Assembly (NCBI GenBank): GCA_910576205.1
Contig: CAJTHL010000012.1
Span: 62,001-126,000 of the forward strand
Reading direction: 5' to 3'
DNA: 64,000 bases
DNA from: Clostridia bacterium
GTDB lineage: Bacteria; Bacillota; Clostridia; Lachnospirales; Lachnospiraceae
The translations under genes were made by a program, and so were the position numbers. Below are positions 8,501 to 17,448 of this stretch, in pieces (the stretch's first letter is position 1; each line of letters begins with the position of its first letter). The notes beneath the pieces were generated by a model. It was not told the DNA's origin. It worked only from the letters and a program-made list of their open reading frames with translations, and did not search any database.

Positions 8501-9907
8501 ATGAAACCATTTATGGACAAAGACTTTTTACTCTCCACGGAAACTGCCCGCAAGCTCTACCACGAATATGCGGCTGTGATGCCGGTTCTGGATTATCACT
8601 GTCACATTAATCCAAAGGAGATTGCCCAGGACCGCAAATTTGAAAACATCACCCAGGTGTGGCTGGGAGGCGACCACTACAAATGGCGTCAGATGCGCTC
8701 CAACGGCGTAGACGAATATTATATTACCGGAGACGCTTCCCCCAGAGAGAAATTCCAGAAATGGGCGGAAACCCTGGAAAAGGCCATCGGCAATCCCCTC
8801 TACCACTGGAGTCATCTGGAGCTGCGGAAATATTTCGGCTATACAGGCTGCTTAAACGGCGAAACGGCCGAGGAAGTGTGGAACCTCTGCAATGCCAGAT
8901 TACAGGAAGACGGCATGTCTGTACGCAATATTATCCGCCAGTCCGGCGTGACCTTGATCTGCACCACCGACGACCCTGTGGACACCCTGGAATGGCACGA
9001 AAAGATTGCGGCCGACCCCTCCTTTGAGGTGCAGGTGCTTCCCGCCTGGAGACCGGACAAGGCCATGAACATTGAGAAGCCGGAGTACAAGACATATCTG
9101 GAGACTCTGAGCAAGGTAAGCGGCGTAAATATCACTTCCTTTGCCTCCCTTATGGACGCCCTCAGAAACCGTATGGATTACTTTGCCGCCCACGGCTGCA
9201 GCGTATCTGACCATGCCCTGGATTATGTAATGTACGCCCCTGCCACAGATGCCGAAATCGAGGCTGTTTTCGCAAAGCGTATGACCGGAGAAATCCCTAC
9301 CATGGCGGAACAGCTTCAGTTTAAGACTGCTTTCATGACTGCTGTAGGCAGGGAATACCATGCCCGGAAATGGGTAATGCAGCTCCACTACGGCTGCAAG
9401 CGCGACAACAACACCCTGCGCTTCCAGCAGCTGGGGCCGGATACGGGATATGACTGCATCAACAATTACGCCCCCTCTTCCCAGATGGCAGATTTCCTGA
9501 ATGCCCTGATTTCCACAGACCAGCTGCCCAAGACGATTCTGTATTCTCTGAACCCCAACGACAACGCCTCCATCGGCACCATTCTTGGCTGCTTCCAGGA
9601 TGCGGACACCATTGGGAAAATCCAGCAGGGCAGCGCCTGGTGGTTCAACGACCACAAGGTGGGTATGACAGAGCAGATGACAACCCTGGCCAACCTGGGG
9701 CTCCTGGGAAACTTTATCGGTATGCTGACAGACTCCAGAAGTTTCTTATCTTATACACGCCACGAATATTTCCGCCGCATTCTCTGCGAGCTCATTGGCG
9801 GATGGGTGGAAAACGGCGAATACCCGGCGGATTACAAGGTTCTGAAAGAGATCGTGCAGGGCATTTCCTACAATAACGCCGTGCGTTACTTTGGATTTAA
9901 CCTGTAA
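8501..9907 (+). CDS. uxaC: Glucuronate/galacturonate isomerase
   Basis: Interconverts D-galacturonate with D-tagaturonate (and D-glucuronate with D-fructuronate), the entry step of the pathway. The 468-residue length and metal-site motif DYHCHINPKEIA (near residue 30), with DDPVDTLEWH and WVMQLHYGCKRDNNT further on, are typical of UxaC in the amidohydrolase superfamily. AAGGAGG precedes the ATG. It follows the LacI gene closely and is probably co-transcribed with it, opposite to uxaA-uxaB, so both strands of the divergon contribute enzymes to one route. Confidence 0.96.
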   Translation: MKPFMDKDFLLSTETARKLYHEYAAVMPVLDYHCHINPKEIAQDRKFENITQVWLGGDHYKWRQMRSNGVDEYYITGDASPREKFQKWAETLEKAIGNPLYHWSHLELRKYFGYTGCLNGETAEEVWNLCNARLQEDGMSVRNIIRQSGVTLICTTDDPVDTLEWHEKIAADPSFEVQVLPAWRPDKAMNIEKPEYKTYLETLSKVSGVNITSFASLMDALRNRMDYFAAHGCSVSDHALDYVMYAPATDAEIEAVFAKRMTGEIPTMAEQLQFKTAFMTAVGREYHARKWVMQLHYGCKRDNNTLRFQQLGPDTGYDCINNYAPSSQMADFLNALISTDQLPKTILYSLNPNDNASIGTILGCFQDADTIGKIQQGSAWWFNDHKVGMTEQMTTLANLGLLGNFIGMLTDSRSFLSYTRHEYFRRILCELIGGWVENGEYPADYKVLKEIVQGISYNNAVRYFGFNL

Positions 9908-10022
9908 TTAGGCACGCCTCTTACAGGTCATTCTTTCACTTGCCTGACTTCAAAGCCGGGGGACTGTTTCAAGGCAGTTCTCCGGCTTATAGAATTTATC
10001 TGCATCAGAAAAGGAAAATCTT

Positions 10023-11198
10023 ATGAAAACCAGGAAGATCGGATTCTCAAAAGAGGCCGCCCGGCTTTTTAGCGGCTGTAGTTACCTCTATCTCGCCAAT
10101 GGCATTATGGCCCTTATGGTAGGGGCCTTGCAACCTTATTTAAGGGACACTTACGGGCTTGATTACTGGCTCACCGGCTTTCTGATTTCCGCTCATTCTA
10201 TCGGGAATCTGATTTCCAGTTTTGTAAGCGGCCTCCTTCCACTGTATCTGGGGCGAAAAAAGAGCATGCTCCTTCTCTGCAGTGCAGGCGTTATGGCTTT
10301 TTCGCTGATGCTCTTTACCGGAAATCCCTGGCTTCTGATTCTGGCGTTTTTCCTCACCGGCATCAACCGGGGAGCCATCAGCAATTTCAACAACGCCGTG
10401 GTTACGGACATTGCCACCGGCAAGGCCTGGGCTCTCAATCTCCTTCACGGCATTTACTGTATCGGCGCTTTTCTGGGGCCTGTCTTTGTGATGCTTTTTA
10501 CGAGAAACGACCCTGGCCGCTGGATTTATGCGGTGCTTCTGGAGCTCCTGGTGCTGATTACCCAGCTTCCCCTCCTCGCCAGAATGCGCATTCCCAACAA
10601 TTTCCCTAAAAGGAAAACAGAAGCCTCCTCCAACTGGTCCTTCCTGCGCAATCCCCGCTACCTGGTGGCCTGCTTCATTCTCTTCTCCTATCTGGCCGCA
10701 GAGCAGGCCGTAAACGGCTGGCTGATTATCTATCTCCAGGATTCCGGCATTATGAGCCCTGGATTTTCCCAGATTATGGCCAGCGTGCTGTGGATTGTCA
10801 TGCTTTTGGGCCGTCTGTCCACGGCTCTTCTCACTACCCGGATTAAAAAATCCGTTTTCCTGCTGTGCAGCGCCATCGGCTATCTGGCCGCATTTTCCCT
10901 GTTGCTTTTAAGCCGTTCCTCCACACCGGCCATGCTGGGCGTAATCGGAACCGGCCTCTTCATGGCCGGCCTGTATCCCACCACCGTGGCCCAGGTGGGC
11001 GATATCGCCACAGAGTACCCCCTGGCTCTCAGCTTCCTTATGACCTTTGGAAGCTGCGGTGCGATTCTTATGCCTTCCATTATCGGCATGATCTCACAGA
11101 AGGTAGGGATTGTGGGCGGAATGAGCGTTGTGATTGTGGCGGTGATTACGGCGTTTGTGTTTATCGGGGTACACGCGTGGCAGTTCCGGGAACGATAG
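10023..11198 (+). CDS. Major facilitator superfamily transporter
   Basis: Membrane carrier of 391 residues with about twelve hydrophobic segments in two halves. The first cytoplasmic loop has the MFS signature in the form LPLYLGRKK, and a central charged loop (ARMRIPNNFPKRKTEAS) separates the halves. It starts at an ATG behind AAAAGGA. It follows uxaC by about 115 bases, so a hexuronate or related sugar-acid substrate is likely from context. The protein does not clearly look like ExuT, and a FucP-like or drug-efflux relative cannot be excluded. Having both an MFS and a TRAP protein in one locus suggests two different substrates. Confidence 0.8.
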   Translation: MKTRKIGFSKEAARLFSGCSYLYLANGIMALMVGALQPYLRDTYGLDYWLTGFLISAHSIGNLISSFVSGLLPLYLGRKKSMLLLCSAGVMAFSLMLFTGNPWLLILAFFLTGINRGAISNFNNAVVTDIATGKAWALNLLHGIYCIGAFLGPVFVMLFTRNDPGRWIYAVLLELLVLITQLPLLARMRIPNNFPKRKTEASSNWSFLRNPRYLVACFILFSYLAAEQAVNGWLIIYLQDSGIMSPGFSQIMASVLWIVMLLGRLSTALLTTRIKKSVFLLCSAIGYLAAFSLLLLSRSSTPAMLGVIGTGLFMAGLYPTTVAQVGDIATEYPLALSFLMTFGSCGAILMPSIIGMISQKVGIVGGMSVVIVAVITAFVFIGVHAWQFRER

Positions 11199-11216
11199 AA
11201 ATCCCCAAACCGGTTC

Positions 11217-11245
11217 TTTACACCACTTGTTCACCGGTGTATAAT
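11217..11245 (+). promoter_or_regulatory. Promoter for the AllA-fold gene
   Basis: TTTACA (11217-11222), 17-base spacer, TATAAT (11240-11245), just after the MFS stop codon and 66 bases before the next start codon. Confidence 0.6.
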
Positions 11246-11311
11246 CATAAATAAGGTGGTGATTATGGCTACTGACAGGCCGCGCTACACAAAACTACAG
11301 GAGGTCACACT

Positions 11312-11806
11312 ATGCGTCAAATCAAAGCAACTCCCATTACCCACGAAAACTTTGCCTCATTCGGTCAGTTTTATACCATGGAGAATCCTTCCGGCTATCC
11401 CCTGTCCGGGGAAATCCACCGCTTTTTCCCGGACCGCTTATCCGCAAGCTGCGGGACAAGCGTGGGCTACTCCCCCATTCTGGTAAAAAAGCCGGCCGAA
11501 ATGCTTATCACCCAGGCCGAATATCACACTACCACCTGGGAAATGATCCTGCCCCTGAACGACGACATGATTATTCATTGCGCGCCCCCTTCCAACGGGA
11601 CTCCCGTGCCGGAATACACCCAGGCGTTTCTTGTTCCCAGACATACCCTGGTGAAGTTAAACGCCTGCGTATGGCATCTGGCGCCTTTGCCCGTAAATGC
11701 AGAAGAGCTGTGCGCCATGATTATTCTTCCAGAATGCACTTACTGCAATGACTGCACAGTGGTGGATTTAAAGGCGGAGGAACAGTTTACGATTACCATA
11801 GATTAA
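11312..11806 (+). CDS. Ureidoglycolate lyase (AllA)-fold cupin protein
   Basis: A 164-residue protein resembling the ureidoglycolate lyase family, a cupin-type fold. Shared landmarks are the start ITHENFASFGQF, the central TWEMILPLNDDMIIH and the VWHLAP segment that aligns with VWHHPL of AllA. AGGAGGT precedes the ATG. No other allantoin or purine-ring gene is present, while the position right after uxaC and the MFS gene points to sugar-acid metabolism. It is probably a divergent family member acting on an unknown sugar-derived substrate. The fold assignment is moderately secure, the reaction is not. Confidence 0.65.
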   Translation: MRQIKATPITHENFASFGQFYTMENPSGYPLSGEIHRFFPDRLSASCGTSVGYSPILVKKPAEMLITQAEYHTTTWEMILPLNDDMIIHCAPPSNGTPVPEYTQAFLVPRHTLVKLNACVWHLAPLPVNAEELCAMIILPECTYCNDCTVVDLKAEEQFTITID

Positions 11807-11830
11807 CATAAAGCCACTCTGGCAAATAAA

Positions 11831-11861
11831 AGAGCTGCGGAAGTCCTGTCTCCGCAGCTCT
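11831..11861 (-). terminator. Terminator of glnN
   Basis: An 11-base-pair perfect stem (11831-11841 with 11851-11861) and 9-base loop between two convergent genes. On the minus strand it is followed by TTTATTTG, so it fits glnN best. Confidence 0.75.
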
Positions 11862-11890
11862 GAAAAATTCAGATTCCCTCTTTCTTTATC

Positions 11891-14023
11891 TCACACCTCA
11901 AACAGCAAATCCCCGTAGGAAGGCATAGGCCACATTTCCTTCGCCACCAGCATCTCAAGCTTATCCACCGGCACCCGCAGCTCTTCCATGGCCGGAACCA
12001 CTTTTCTCCTGAAATACACGGCCCGCTCCTGTCCCTCCGGGTAATTCCGGGCGTTGTCCGTGAGGACCGTCAGCTCCTTTAAAGCCGCTTTGGTGGCCGC
12101 CAGGGCATTGGAGCACTCCTTTAAAAGCTCAATCTGCACGCTGATATTGGCCTCCCCACAGGCAGATTTTATCTGGTTGATGGAGGACGCCAGAGCCGTG
12201 GTGTACTGCACCACAGCCGGAATAATCTGCTTGCTGGCAATATCGATCATGGCGCGGGCCTCAATATTCATCGCCTTGGTGTAAGTCTCATACTGGATCT
12301 CCGCCCTGGACTGAAGCTCCGCCCTGGTAAATACCCCAAACCGCTCAAAAAGCCCGACACTGTCCTCAGTGGTCAGCGAGGGGATGGTATCCACCATACA
12401 GTCCAGATTGGGCAGGCCCCGGCGCACCGCCTCCGCCACCCATTCTTCAGAGTATCCGTTTCCATTGAACACGATTCTCTGATGGGCGGAAGCATATTCC
12501 TTAATCAGGTCATGAATCGCCATTTCCAGCTTATCCGTCTCCTTTGCCCGCTCCAGCCTTTCGCAGGCGTCCGCAAAGCTCTCCGCCACAATGGTATTGA
12601 GCACCACATTGGCCGGTGCCACGGAATCCCGGGAACCCACCATGCGGAACTCAAACTTATTTCCCGTAAAGGCAAAGGGAGAAGTCCGGTTCCGGTCTGT
12701 GGCGTCCATGGCGAAATCCGGAAGCGTCCGCACGCCTGTGTGCAGATGGCCTCCCTTGATGCTGTGGGTAGCCTCCCCTGTGCTGATAAGCTGAGACAGC
12801 ACATCCTGGAGCTGCTCTCCCAGGTAGACCGAGATAATGGCCGGCGGCGCCTCCGCCGCTCCCAGGCGGTGGTCATTTCCCACGTCAGCCGCAGATTCCC
12901 TAAGGAGCGCCGCATGCTTATCCACAGCCCGGAGAATGCAGGTCAGCACCAGCAGGAACTGGATATTCTCATGAGGCGTTTTTCCCGGATCCAGCAGATT
13001 AATGCCGTCGTCCGTCACCAGAGACCAGTTGTTGTGCTTGCCGGAGCCATTTACTCCCGCAAAAGGCTTTTCATGAAGAACGCACTGAAGGCCATGACGG
13101 TAAGCCACCACCTTCAAGGTCTCCATCACAAGCTGATTGTGGTCAGCCGCCAGATTGCACTCCGCATAGATGGGCGCCAGCTCATGCTGGGCCGGGGCCG
13201 CCTCATTGTGCTGGGTCTTGGCGGACACCCCCAGTTTCCATAGCTCTGTATTCACATCCCGCATAAAGGCCGCAATCCGGTCACGGATTACGCCAAAATA
13301 GTGATCGTCCAGCTCCTGGCCCTTGGGGGGCATGGCCCCAAACAGCGTCCGGCCTGTAAACACCAGGTCTTTGCGCTTTAAATATTTCTCTCTGTCCACC
13401 AGGAAATACTCCTGCTCAGCTCCCACGGAGGGCGTTACCCTGTGGGAGGTCTCATTTCCAAAGAGGCGAAGAAGCCTAAGAGCCTGCTCATTGATGGCCT
13501 CCATGGAGCGCAGAAGCGGCGTTTTCTGATCCAGGGCCTCCCCTTTGTATGAGCAGAATGCCGTGGGAATATAGAGAATCCCCCCGAAGCCGTTCTTCCC
13601 CTTCTTTACAAATGCCGGAGACGTACAGTCCCAGGCCGTATAGCCCCTGGCCTCAAAGGTGGCCCTTAATCCCCCGGAAGGAAAGGAGGACGCGTCTGGC
13701 TCTCCCTTTACCAGCTCCTTGCCGGAAAATTCCATCAGCACCTTGCCGGAGGGCTGGGGTGCGGACAAGAAGGCGTCGTGCTTCTCCGCCGTGGCGCCTG
13801 TCAGCGGCTGGAACCAGTGTGAGTAATGGGTGGCTCCCTGTTCCAGAGCCCACTCCTTCATCTCGTGGGCCACCACGTCAGCCACCGCCAGGTCCAGCTC
13901 CTTGCCCTCCGCAATGGTTTTTTTCAGCTCTTTATAAATCTTCTTTGGCAGGCGTTCCTGCATAACCATGTCGTTGAACACCAGCTCGCCAAATATTTCC
14001 GATATACATCTCGTATCCTGCAT
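11891..14023 (-). CDS. glnN: Glutamine synthetase type III
   Basis: Makes glutamine from glutamate, ammonia and ATP. At 710 residues it has the size of type III enzymes, about 250 longer than type I. Visible blocks are the family N-terminus ([17 protein letters not shown]), the ATP/metal segment [25 protein letters not shown], the nucleotide loop [11 protein letters not shown] and [17 protein letters not shown]. The ATG at 14023 is preferred because GGGGAGAG precedes it; ATGs at 14047 and 14038 lie within a large palindrome and lack ribosome sites. It is monocistronic with its own terminator. Nitrogen control is expected; the palindrome over the promoter is the likely site. Confidence 0.95.
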   Translation of the reverse strand: MQDTRCISEIFGELVFNDMVMQERLPKKIYKELKKTIAEGKELDLAVADVVAHEMKEWALEQGATHYSHWFQPLTGATAEKHDAFLSAPQPSGKVLMEFSGKELVKGEPDASSFPSGGLRATFEARGYTAWDCTSPAFVKKGKNGFGGILYIPTAFCSYKGEALDQKTPLLRSMEAINEQALRLLRLFGNETSHRVTPSVGAEQEYFLVDREKYLKRKDLVFTGRTLFGAMPPKGQELDDHYFGVIRDRIAAFMRDVNTELWKLGVSAKTQHNEAAPAQHELAPIYAECNLAADHNQLVMETLKVVAYRHGLQCVLHEKPFAGVNGSGKHNNWSLVTDDGINLLDPGKTPHENIQFLLVLTCILRAVDKHAALLRESAADVGNDHRLGAAEAPPAIISVYLGEQLQDVLSQLISTGEATHSIKGGHLHTGVRTLPDFAMDATDRNRTSPFAFTGNKFEFRMVGSRDSVAPANVVLNTIVAESFADACERLERAKETDKLEMAIHDLIKEYASAHQRIVFNGNGYSEEWVAEAVRRGLPNLDCMVDTIPSLTTEDSVGLFERFGVFTRAELQSRAEIQYETYTKAMNIEARAMIDIASKQIIPAVVQYTTALASSINQIKSACGEANISVQIELLKECSNALAATKAALKELTVLTDNARNYPEGQERAVYFRRKVVPAMEELRVPVDKLEMLVAKEMWPMPSYGDLLFEV

Positions 14024-14035
14024 TTTATCTCTCCC

Positions 14036-14089
14036 CATTTTGTGCATAAATAAGTTATTCTAAAGAATAACTTATTTATGCACAAAATG
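14036..14089. promoter_or_regulatory. 54-bp near-perfect palindrome over the glnN promoter
   Basis: Two 26-base arms (14036-14061 and 14064-14089) pair without a mismatch around a 2-base centre. The element covers the region from the -35 box to beyond the start of transcription, and ends one base before the ribosome site region of glnN. No T-run follows, so it is not a terminator. An extended operator for a dimeric or tetrameric repressor is the simplest reading. It does not fit the TGTNA-N7-TNACA GlnR/TnrA box well. Confidence 0.7.
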
Positions 14090-14092
14090 CAA
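14064..14092 (-). promoter_or_regulatory. Candidate promoter of glnN
   Basis: Minus-strand TTGCAT (14087-14092), 17-base spacer, TATTCT (14064-14069). It lies almost entirely inside the 54-bp palindrome. Confidence 0.45.
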
Positions 14093-14159
14093 GAGGCTGA
14101 TAAGAAATCAAGGCGGCATACATTCCGGTTCAGGTCATTATTTTTCTTTCTCTCCTGCA

Positions 14160-14188
14160 TTGACCCCCATGCCAATATGTGCTATAAA
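14160..14188 (+). promoter_or_regulatory. Promoter of the trpB2 gene
   Basis: TTGACC (14160-14165), 17-base spacer, TATAAA (14183-14188). The roughly 100-base leader that follows contains the GC-rich palindrome GCCCGGCCGGGC at 14245-14256 but no recognisable T-box or peptide leader. Confidence 0.6.
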
Positions 14189-14294
14189 TAATTTAGCGTT
14201 TTATTCCCGCAGACAGCCCTTAGGCATAAAGGTCTGGTTCACAGGCCCGGCCGGGCGCTGGGGGGCAAAAAATCAGGAAAACGAGGAGAACAGC

Positions 14295-15668
14295 ATGTCA
14301 GCAAAAGAAATTCCTTACAAAATTTATCTGGAAGAATCGGAGATGCCTAAGGACTGGTACAATGTCCGGGCCCATATGAAGAATAAACCCGCGCCCCTCT
14401 TAAATCCGGGCACCCACAAGCCTATGACCTTTGAGGAACTACAGCCTGTGTTCTGCGACGAGCTGGTGAAGCAGGAGCTGGACGATACCACAGCCTATAT
14501 CCCCATTCCGGAGGAAATCCGCAATTTTTATAAAATGTACCGCCCCTCCCCTCTGGTTCGGGCTTACTGCCTGGAGGAGAAGCTACAGACCCCCGCAAAG
14601 ATCTACTATAAATTTGAGGGCAACAATACCAGCGGAAGCCACAAGCTGAACTCCGCCATTGCCCAGGCCTATTACGCCAGGAAGCAGGGCTTAAAGGGCG
14701 TCACCACCGAGACCGGCGCAGGCCAGTGGGGTACCGCCCTCTCCATGGCCTGCGCTTACCTGGGGCTGGATTGCAGAGTGTATATGGTAAAGGTTTCCTA
14801 TGAGCAGAAGCCCTTCCGCCGGGAGGTAATGCGCACCTACGGCGCTTCCGTAACGCCGTCCCCCTCGGAAACCACCCAGGTAGGACGAAAAATCCTTGAG
14901 CGTCATCCGGGAACCACGGGGAGCCTGGGCTGCGCCATTTCTGAGGCCGTGGAGGCTGCCACCAGCCGGGAGGGATACCGTTATGTGCTGGGAAGCGTGC
15001 TGAACCAGGTGCTTCTCCATCAGTCTGTCATCGGCCTGGAAGCCAAAACCGCCATGGACAAATACGACATTAAACCGGATATTATTATCGGCTGTGCCGG
15101 AGGCGGTTCCAATCTAGGCGGCCTTATCAGCCCCTTTATGGGAGAAAAACTCCGTGGAGAGCAGGATTATCATTTCATCGCTGTGGAACCGGCCTCCTGT
15201 CCCAGCCTTACCAGAGGCAGATTTGCCTATGACTTCTGCGACACCGGAATGGTCTGTCCCCTGGCAAAAATGTACACTCTGGGAAGCGGTTTCATTCCCT
15301 CCGCCAATCACGCAGGCGGCCTCCGCTATCATGGCATGAGTCCGGTTCTCTCCCAGCTCTATGACGACGGCCTTATGGAAGCCAGAACCGTGGAGCAGAC
15401 CGCTGTCTTTGAGGCTGCCCAGCAGTTTGCCCGTGTGGAAGGCATTCTTCCGGCGCCGGAGAGCAGTCACGCTATCCGCGTAGCCATTGACGAGGCGATG
15501 AAATGCAAGGAAACCGGAGAGGAAAAGACCATTCTCTTTGGCCTTACCGGAACCGGGTACTTTGACATGGTTGCCTATGAGAAATACAACAACGGGGAAA
15601 TGGCGGATTACATCCCTACAGACGCAGAATTGCAGGCAGGGTTTGATGGACTTCCGGTTGTGGAATAA
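14295..15668 (+). CDS. trpB: Tryptophan synthase beta-like enzyme, TrpB2 type
   Basis: PLP enzyme that condenses indole with serine to tryptophan. The 457-residue length and extended N-terminus (PKDWYNV, KPMTFEELQPVF) mark the TrpB2 subfamily rather than the roughly 400-residue TrpB1. The PLP lysine is Lys117 in SGSHKLNSA, the substrate motif is ETGAGQWG and the phosphate loop is GCAGGGSNLGG. The ATG at 14295 follows GAGGAG; the longer frame has no ribosome site. No trpA or other trp gene is adjacent, as is common for TrpB2, which may salvage free indole or act as a serine deaminase. It is a single-gene unit with promoter and terminator. Confidence 0.92.
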   Translation: MSAKEIPYKIYLEESEMPKDWYNVRAHMKNKPAPLLNPGTHKPMTFEELQPVFCDELVKQELDDTTAYIPIPEEIRNFYKMYRPSPLVRAYCLEEKLQTPAKIYYKFEGNNTSGSHKLNSAIAQAYYARKQGLKGVTTETGAGQWGTALSMACAYLGLDCRVYMVKVSYEQKPFRREVMRTYGASVTPSPSETTQVGRKILERHPGTTGSLGCAISEAVEAATSREGYRYVLGSVLNQVLLHQSVIGLEAKTAMDKYDIKPDIIIGCAGGGSNLGGLISPFMGEKLRGEQDYHFIAVEPASCPSLTRGRFAYDFCDTGMVCPLAKMYTLGSGFIPSANHAGGLRYHGMSPVLSQLYDDGLMEARTVEQTAVFEAAQQFARVEGILPAPESSHAIRVAIDEAMKCKETGEEKTILFGLTGTGYFDMVAYEKYNNGEMADYIPTDAELQAGFDGLPVVE

Positions 15669-15700
15669 CATAAAGAAGAGATCGCTTTAACGCCAAAAAT

Positions 15701-15744
15701 AAAACGCTATACAGATGTCCGCTGTCACATCCGTATAGCGTTTT
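15701..15744 (+). terminator. Terminator of trpB2
   Basis: A 12-base-pair stem (15701-15712 with 15733-15744) extended by five more pairs after one mismatch, ending in GTTTTCTTT. The A-run on the other side makes it usable from both strands. Confidence 0.85.
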
Positions 15745-15812
15745 CTTTCGTCTCATGCCGGCCCCATGATATATCCTAACAGGCTTCTACAGTCTCTTTC
15801 CAGGTAATCCCT

Positions 15813-16853
15813 TTATTCTCCCTGGGGATGCACAACCACCTTAATGGACTCGCTGCTCATCTGCATTTTAATGGCGTCCTCCAGATGTTCCAGGTCATAC
15901 ACATGGGTAATCAGTTTCCCGATCTCCAGCCGGCCGCTGTTTAACAGGTTTACGGCGCGTAACTGTGTATCCGGATTTATCATGGAGCCAAGTATGCGAA
16001 GCTCCTTTTTAAACACGTCAAACAATGGCAGCTCTGCCTTTGCACCTACGGACGGCACACTGAACAGCAGCACCGTAGCGCCAGCACCGGCCACCTGGAA
16101 GGCCTGTTCCACTGCAAAGGTTTTTCCCACACACTCTATAACCACATCCGCCCCATCCCGTCCGGTAAGCTCCTTAATCCGGCCCGCAACATCCTCATGA
16201 ATGGGATCAATGGCTGCGTCTGCCCCCACTTCCATACCAATCTCCCGGCGCATGGCAATGGGTTCGCTCAATATAACGGTGGAAGCCCCGGCAAGCCTGG
16301 CAAGCTGTACCATAAGGAGGCCTATGGTGCCGCCGCCGATAACCAGGACAAGCTGTCCCGGCTGGATACCCGCCCGGTCAATGCCATGTATGGCGCAGGC
16401 CAGAGGCTCTGCCATGGCTGCCACGTCAAAATCCAGATCCTCCCGCACCTTAAGGCACTGGGACGCAGGGCAGACCGCGTATTCCGCAAAGCCGCCGTTA
16501 ACATTTACTCCAAGGGCAAAAAGATTCTCACAGTTCTGCTTTTTTCCCATACGGCAGGGAATGCACTGCTGGCAGTAGATATTGGGGTCGATGGCCACAT
16601 GATCTCCGGCTTTTAAGTCCGTCACCTTCTCTCCCACTTCCACCACCACGCCGGAAAATTCATGTCCCAGCACCACAGGCGGATTCACGGCCGCAGAGCC
16701 CTCTTCCCCATGGTAAATATGTACATCTGTGCCGCAGACGCCACAGCTGTAATTTTTTACCAGAACCTCCTCCGGCCCCAGGGGGCCAGGCTTCATTTCC
16801 CGCACCTCAAACTTTGTTTCCCTGTCCGCTCCCAAAAAATATGTGCCTTTCAT
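15813..16853 (-). CDS. Zinc-dependent medium-chain alcohol/polyol dehydrogenase
   Basis: NAD(P)-linked dehydrogenase of 346 residues in the sorbitol/threonine dehydrogenase branch. Catalytic zinc ligands are Cys40 and His64-Glu65 (LGHEFSG). The structural zinc loop has Cys94, 97, 100 and 108. The Rossmann loop appears as VIGGGTIGLLMVQLA. The second ATG (16853) is used because AAAGG lies 9 bases before it, whereas it touches the first ATG at 16862. No neighbouring gene reveals the substrate; sugar alcohols or threonine are both possible. It could belong with the rhamnose or inositol modules, but distance and strand give no support. Confidence 0.85.
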   Translation of the reverse strand: MKGTYFLGADRETKFEVREMKPGPLGPEEVLVKNYSCGVCGTDVHIYHGEEGSAAVNPPVVLGHEFSGVVVEVGEKVTDLKAGDHVAIDPNIYCQQCIPCRMGKKQNCENLFALGVNVNGGFAEYAVCPASQCLKVREDLDFDVAAMAEPLACAIHGIDRAGIQPGQLVLVIGGGTIGLLMVQLARLAGASTVILSEPIAMRREIGMEVGADAAIDPIHEDVAGRIKELTGRDGADVVIECVGKTFAVEQAFQVAGAGATVLLFSVPSVGAKAELPLFDVFKKELRILGSMINPDTQLRAVNLLNSGRLEIGKLITHVYDLEHLEDAIKMQMSSESIKVVVHPQGE

Positions 16854-16917
16854 TTTTACCATCCTTTCTATATATAAAACTCTTTATTACCTGGGCTGCT
16901 GCTATTTTATTTCCCAA

Positions 16918-17298
16918 TTATAATTCCCCAAATCTCCTCCCGCATTTTGGGCAGAACACGAACTCCTCCCGGGTCTCAAACCCGCAGCTCCCGCATCTTT
17001 TGCATCCCCCCCTGTCTCCCGGCTGCGCCTGCGTCAGATCCCGGGACGTTATCTCTACGCCTTCTCCCCTGGCAATCCGTTTCCCCACTTCCGGAGCAAG
17101 AGAAAAAACGGCATTGCAACATGTGCTCTGCACATAATACTGCCTGCCCCATTTCAGACATGGAATAAAAAATATGGACAGACACATATAGGTCATAAAC
17201 ACATGGTATCTGCAATAGGCGCCACAGCTCTCACAGATCGCCATCTGATTATACGCAAAATCCTTTCTTCCCTGTGTGATACCCATAATAAAAAACAT
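16918..17298 (-). CDS. Small zinc-ribbon protein
   Basis: A 126-residue protein of unknown role. An N-terminal CESCGAYC motif precedes a hydrophobic stretch (about residues 33-47). A C-terminal zinc ribbon has two cysteine pairs, CKRCGSCG and FCPKCGRRF. GGAGG lies 10 bases before the ATG. It precedes the alcohol dehydrogenase by 64 bases on the same strand, so the two may be co-transcribed. Family knowledge is limited to the zinc-ribbon fold. Confidence 0.7.
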   Translation of the reverse strand: MFFIMGITQGRKDFAYNQMAICESCGAYCRYHVFMTYMCLSIFFIPCLKWGRQYYVQSTCCNAVFSLAPEVGKRIARGEGVEITSRDLTQAQPGDRGGCKRCGSCGFETREEFVFCPKCGRRFGEL

Positions 17299-17386
17299 TC
17301 TGATTAGTCCTCCAGACTACATTTTAACATACCTTACCGGACAATAAAAGTCTAATCATTACAAGTTCTTACAGAGAACAAACGAA

Positions 17387-17417
17387 AATCCCCGCCGCCA
17401 AAGCCACAGCAGGGATT
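17387..17417 (-). terminator. Terminator of the rhamnose transporter operon
   Basis: A stem of 9 positions with one mismatch (17387-17395 with 17409-17417), followed on the minus strand by TTTTCGTTTGTTC, 30 bases beyond the SGNH hydrolase stop codon. Confidence 0.65.
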
Positions 17418-17448
17418 CCCCAAAATTTTCCTGTTTATTTTTGACCCA

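Noticed and set aside
11188..11199. GGGAACGATAGA, similar to the rhamnose LacI operator
   Set aside because: It lies at the end of the MFS coding sequence, mismatches the conserved outer CC, and is far from rhamnose genes; likely chance.
11256..11486. A 76-codon frame overlapping the start of the AllA-fold gene
   Set aside because: It reads mostly through the next gene in another frame, and the strong AGGAGGT belongs to that gene.
14195..14294. A T-box or attenuator in the trpB2 leader
   Set aside because: No T-box core, no Trp-codon leader peptide and no alternative terminator were found; only a short GC palindrome is present.
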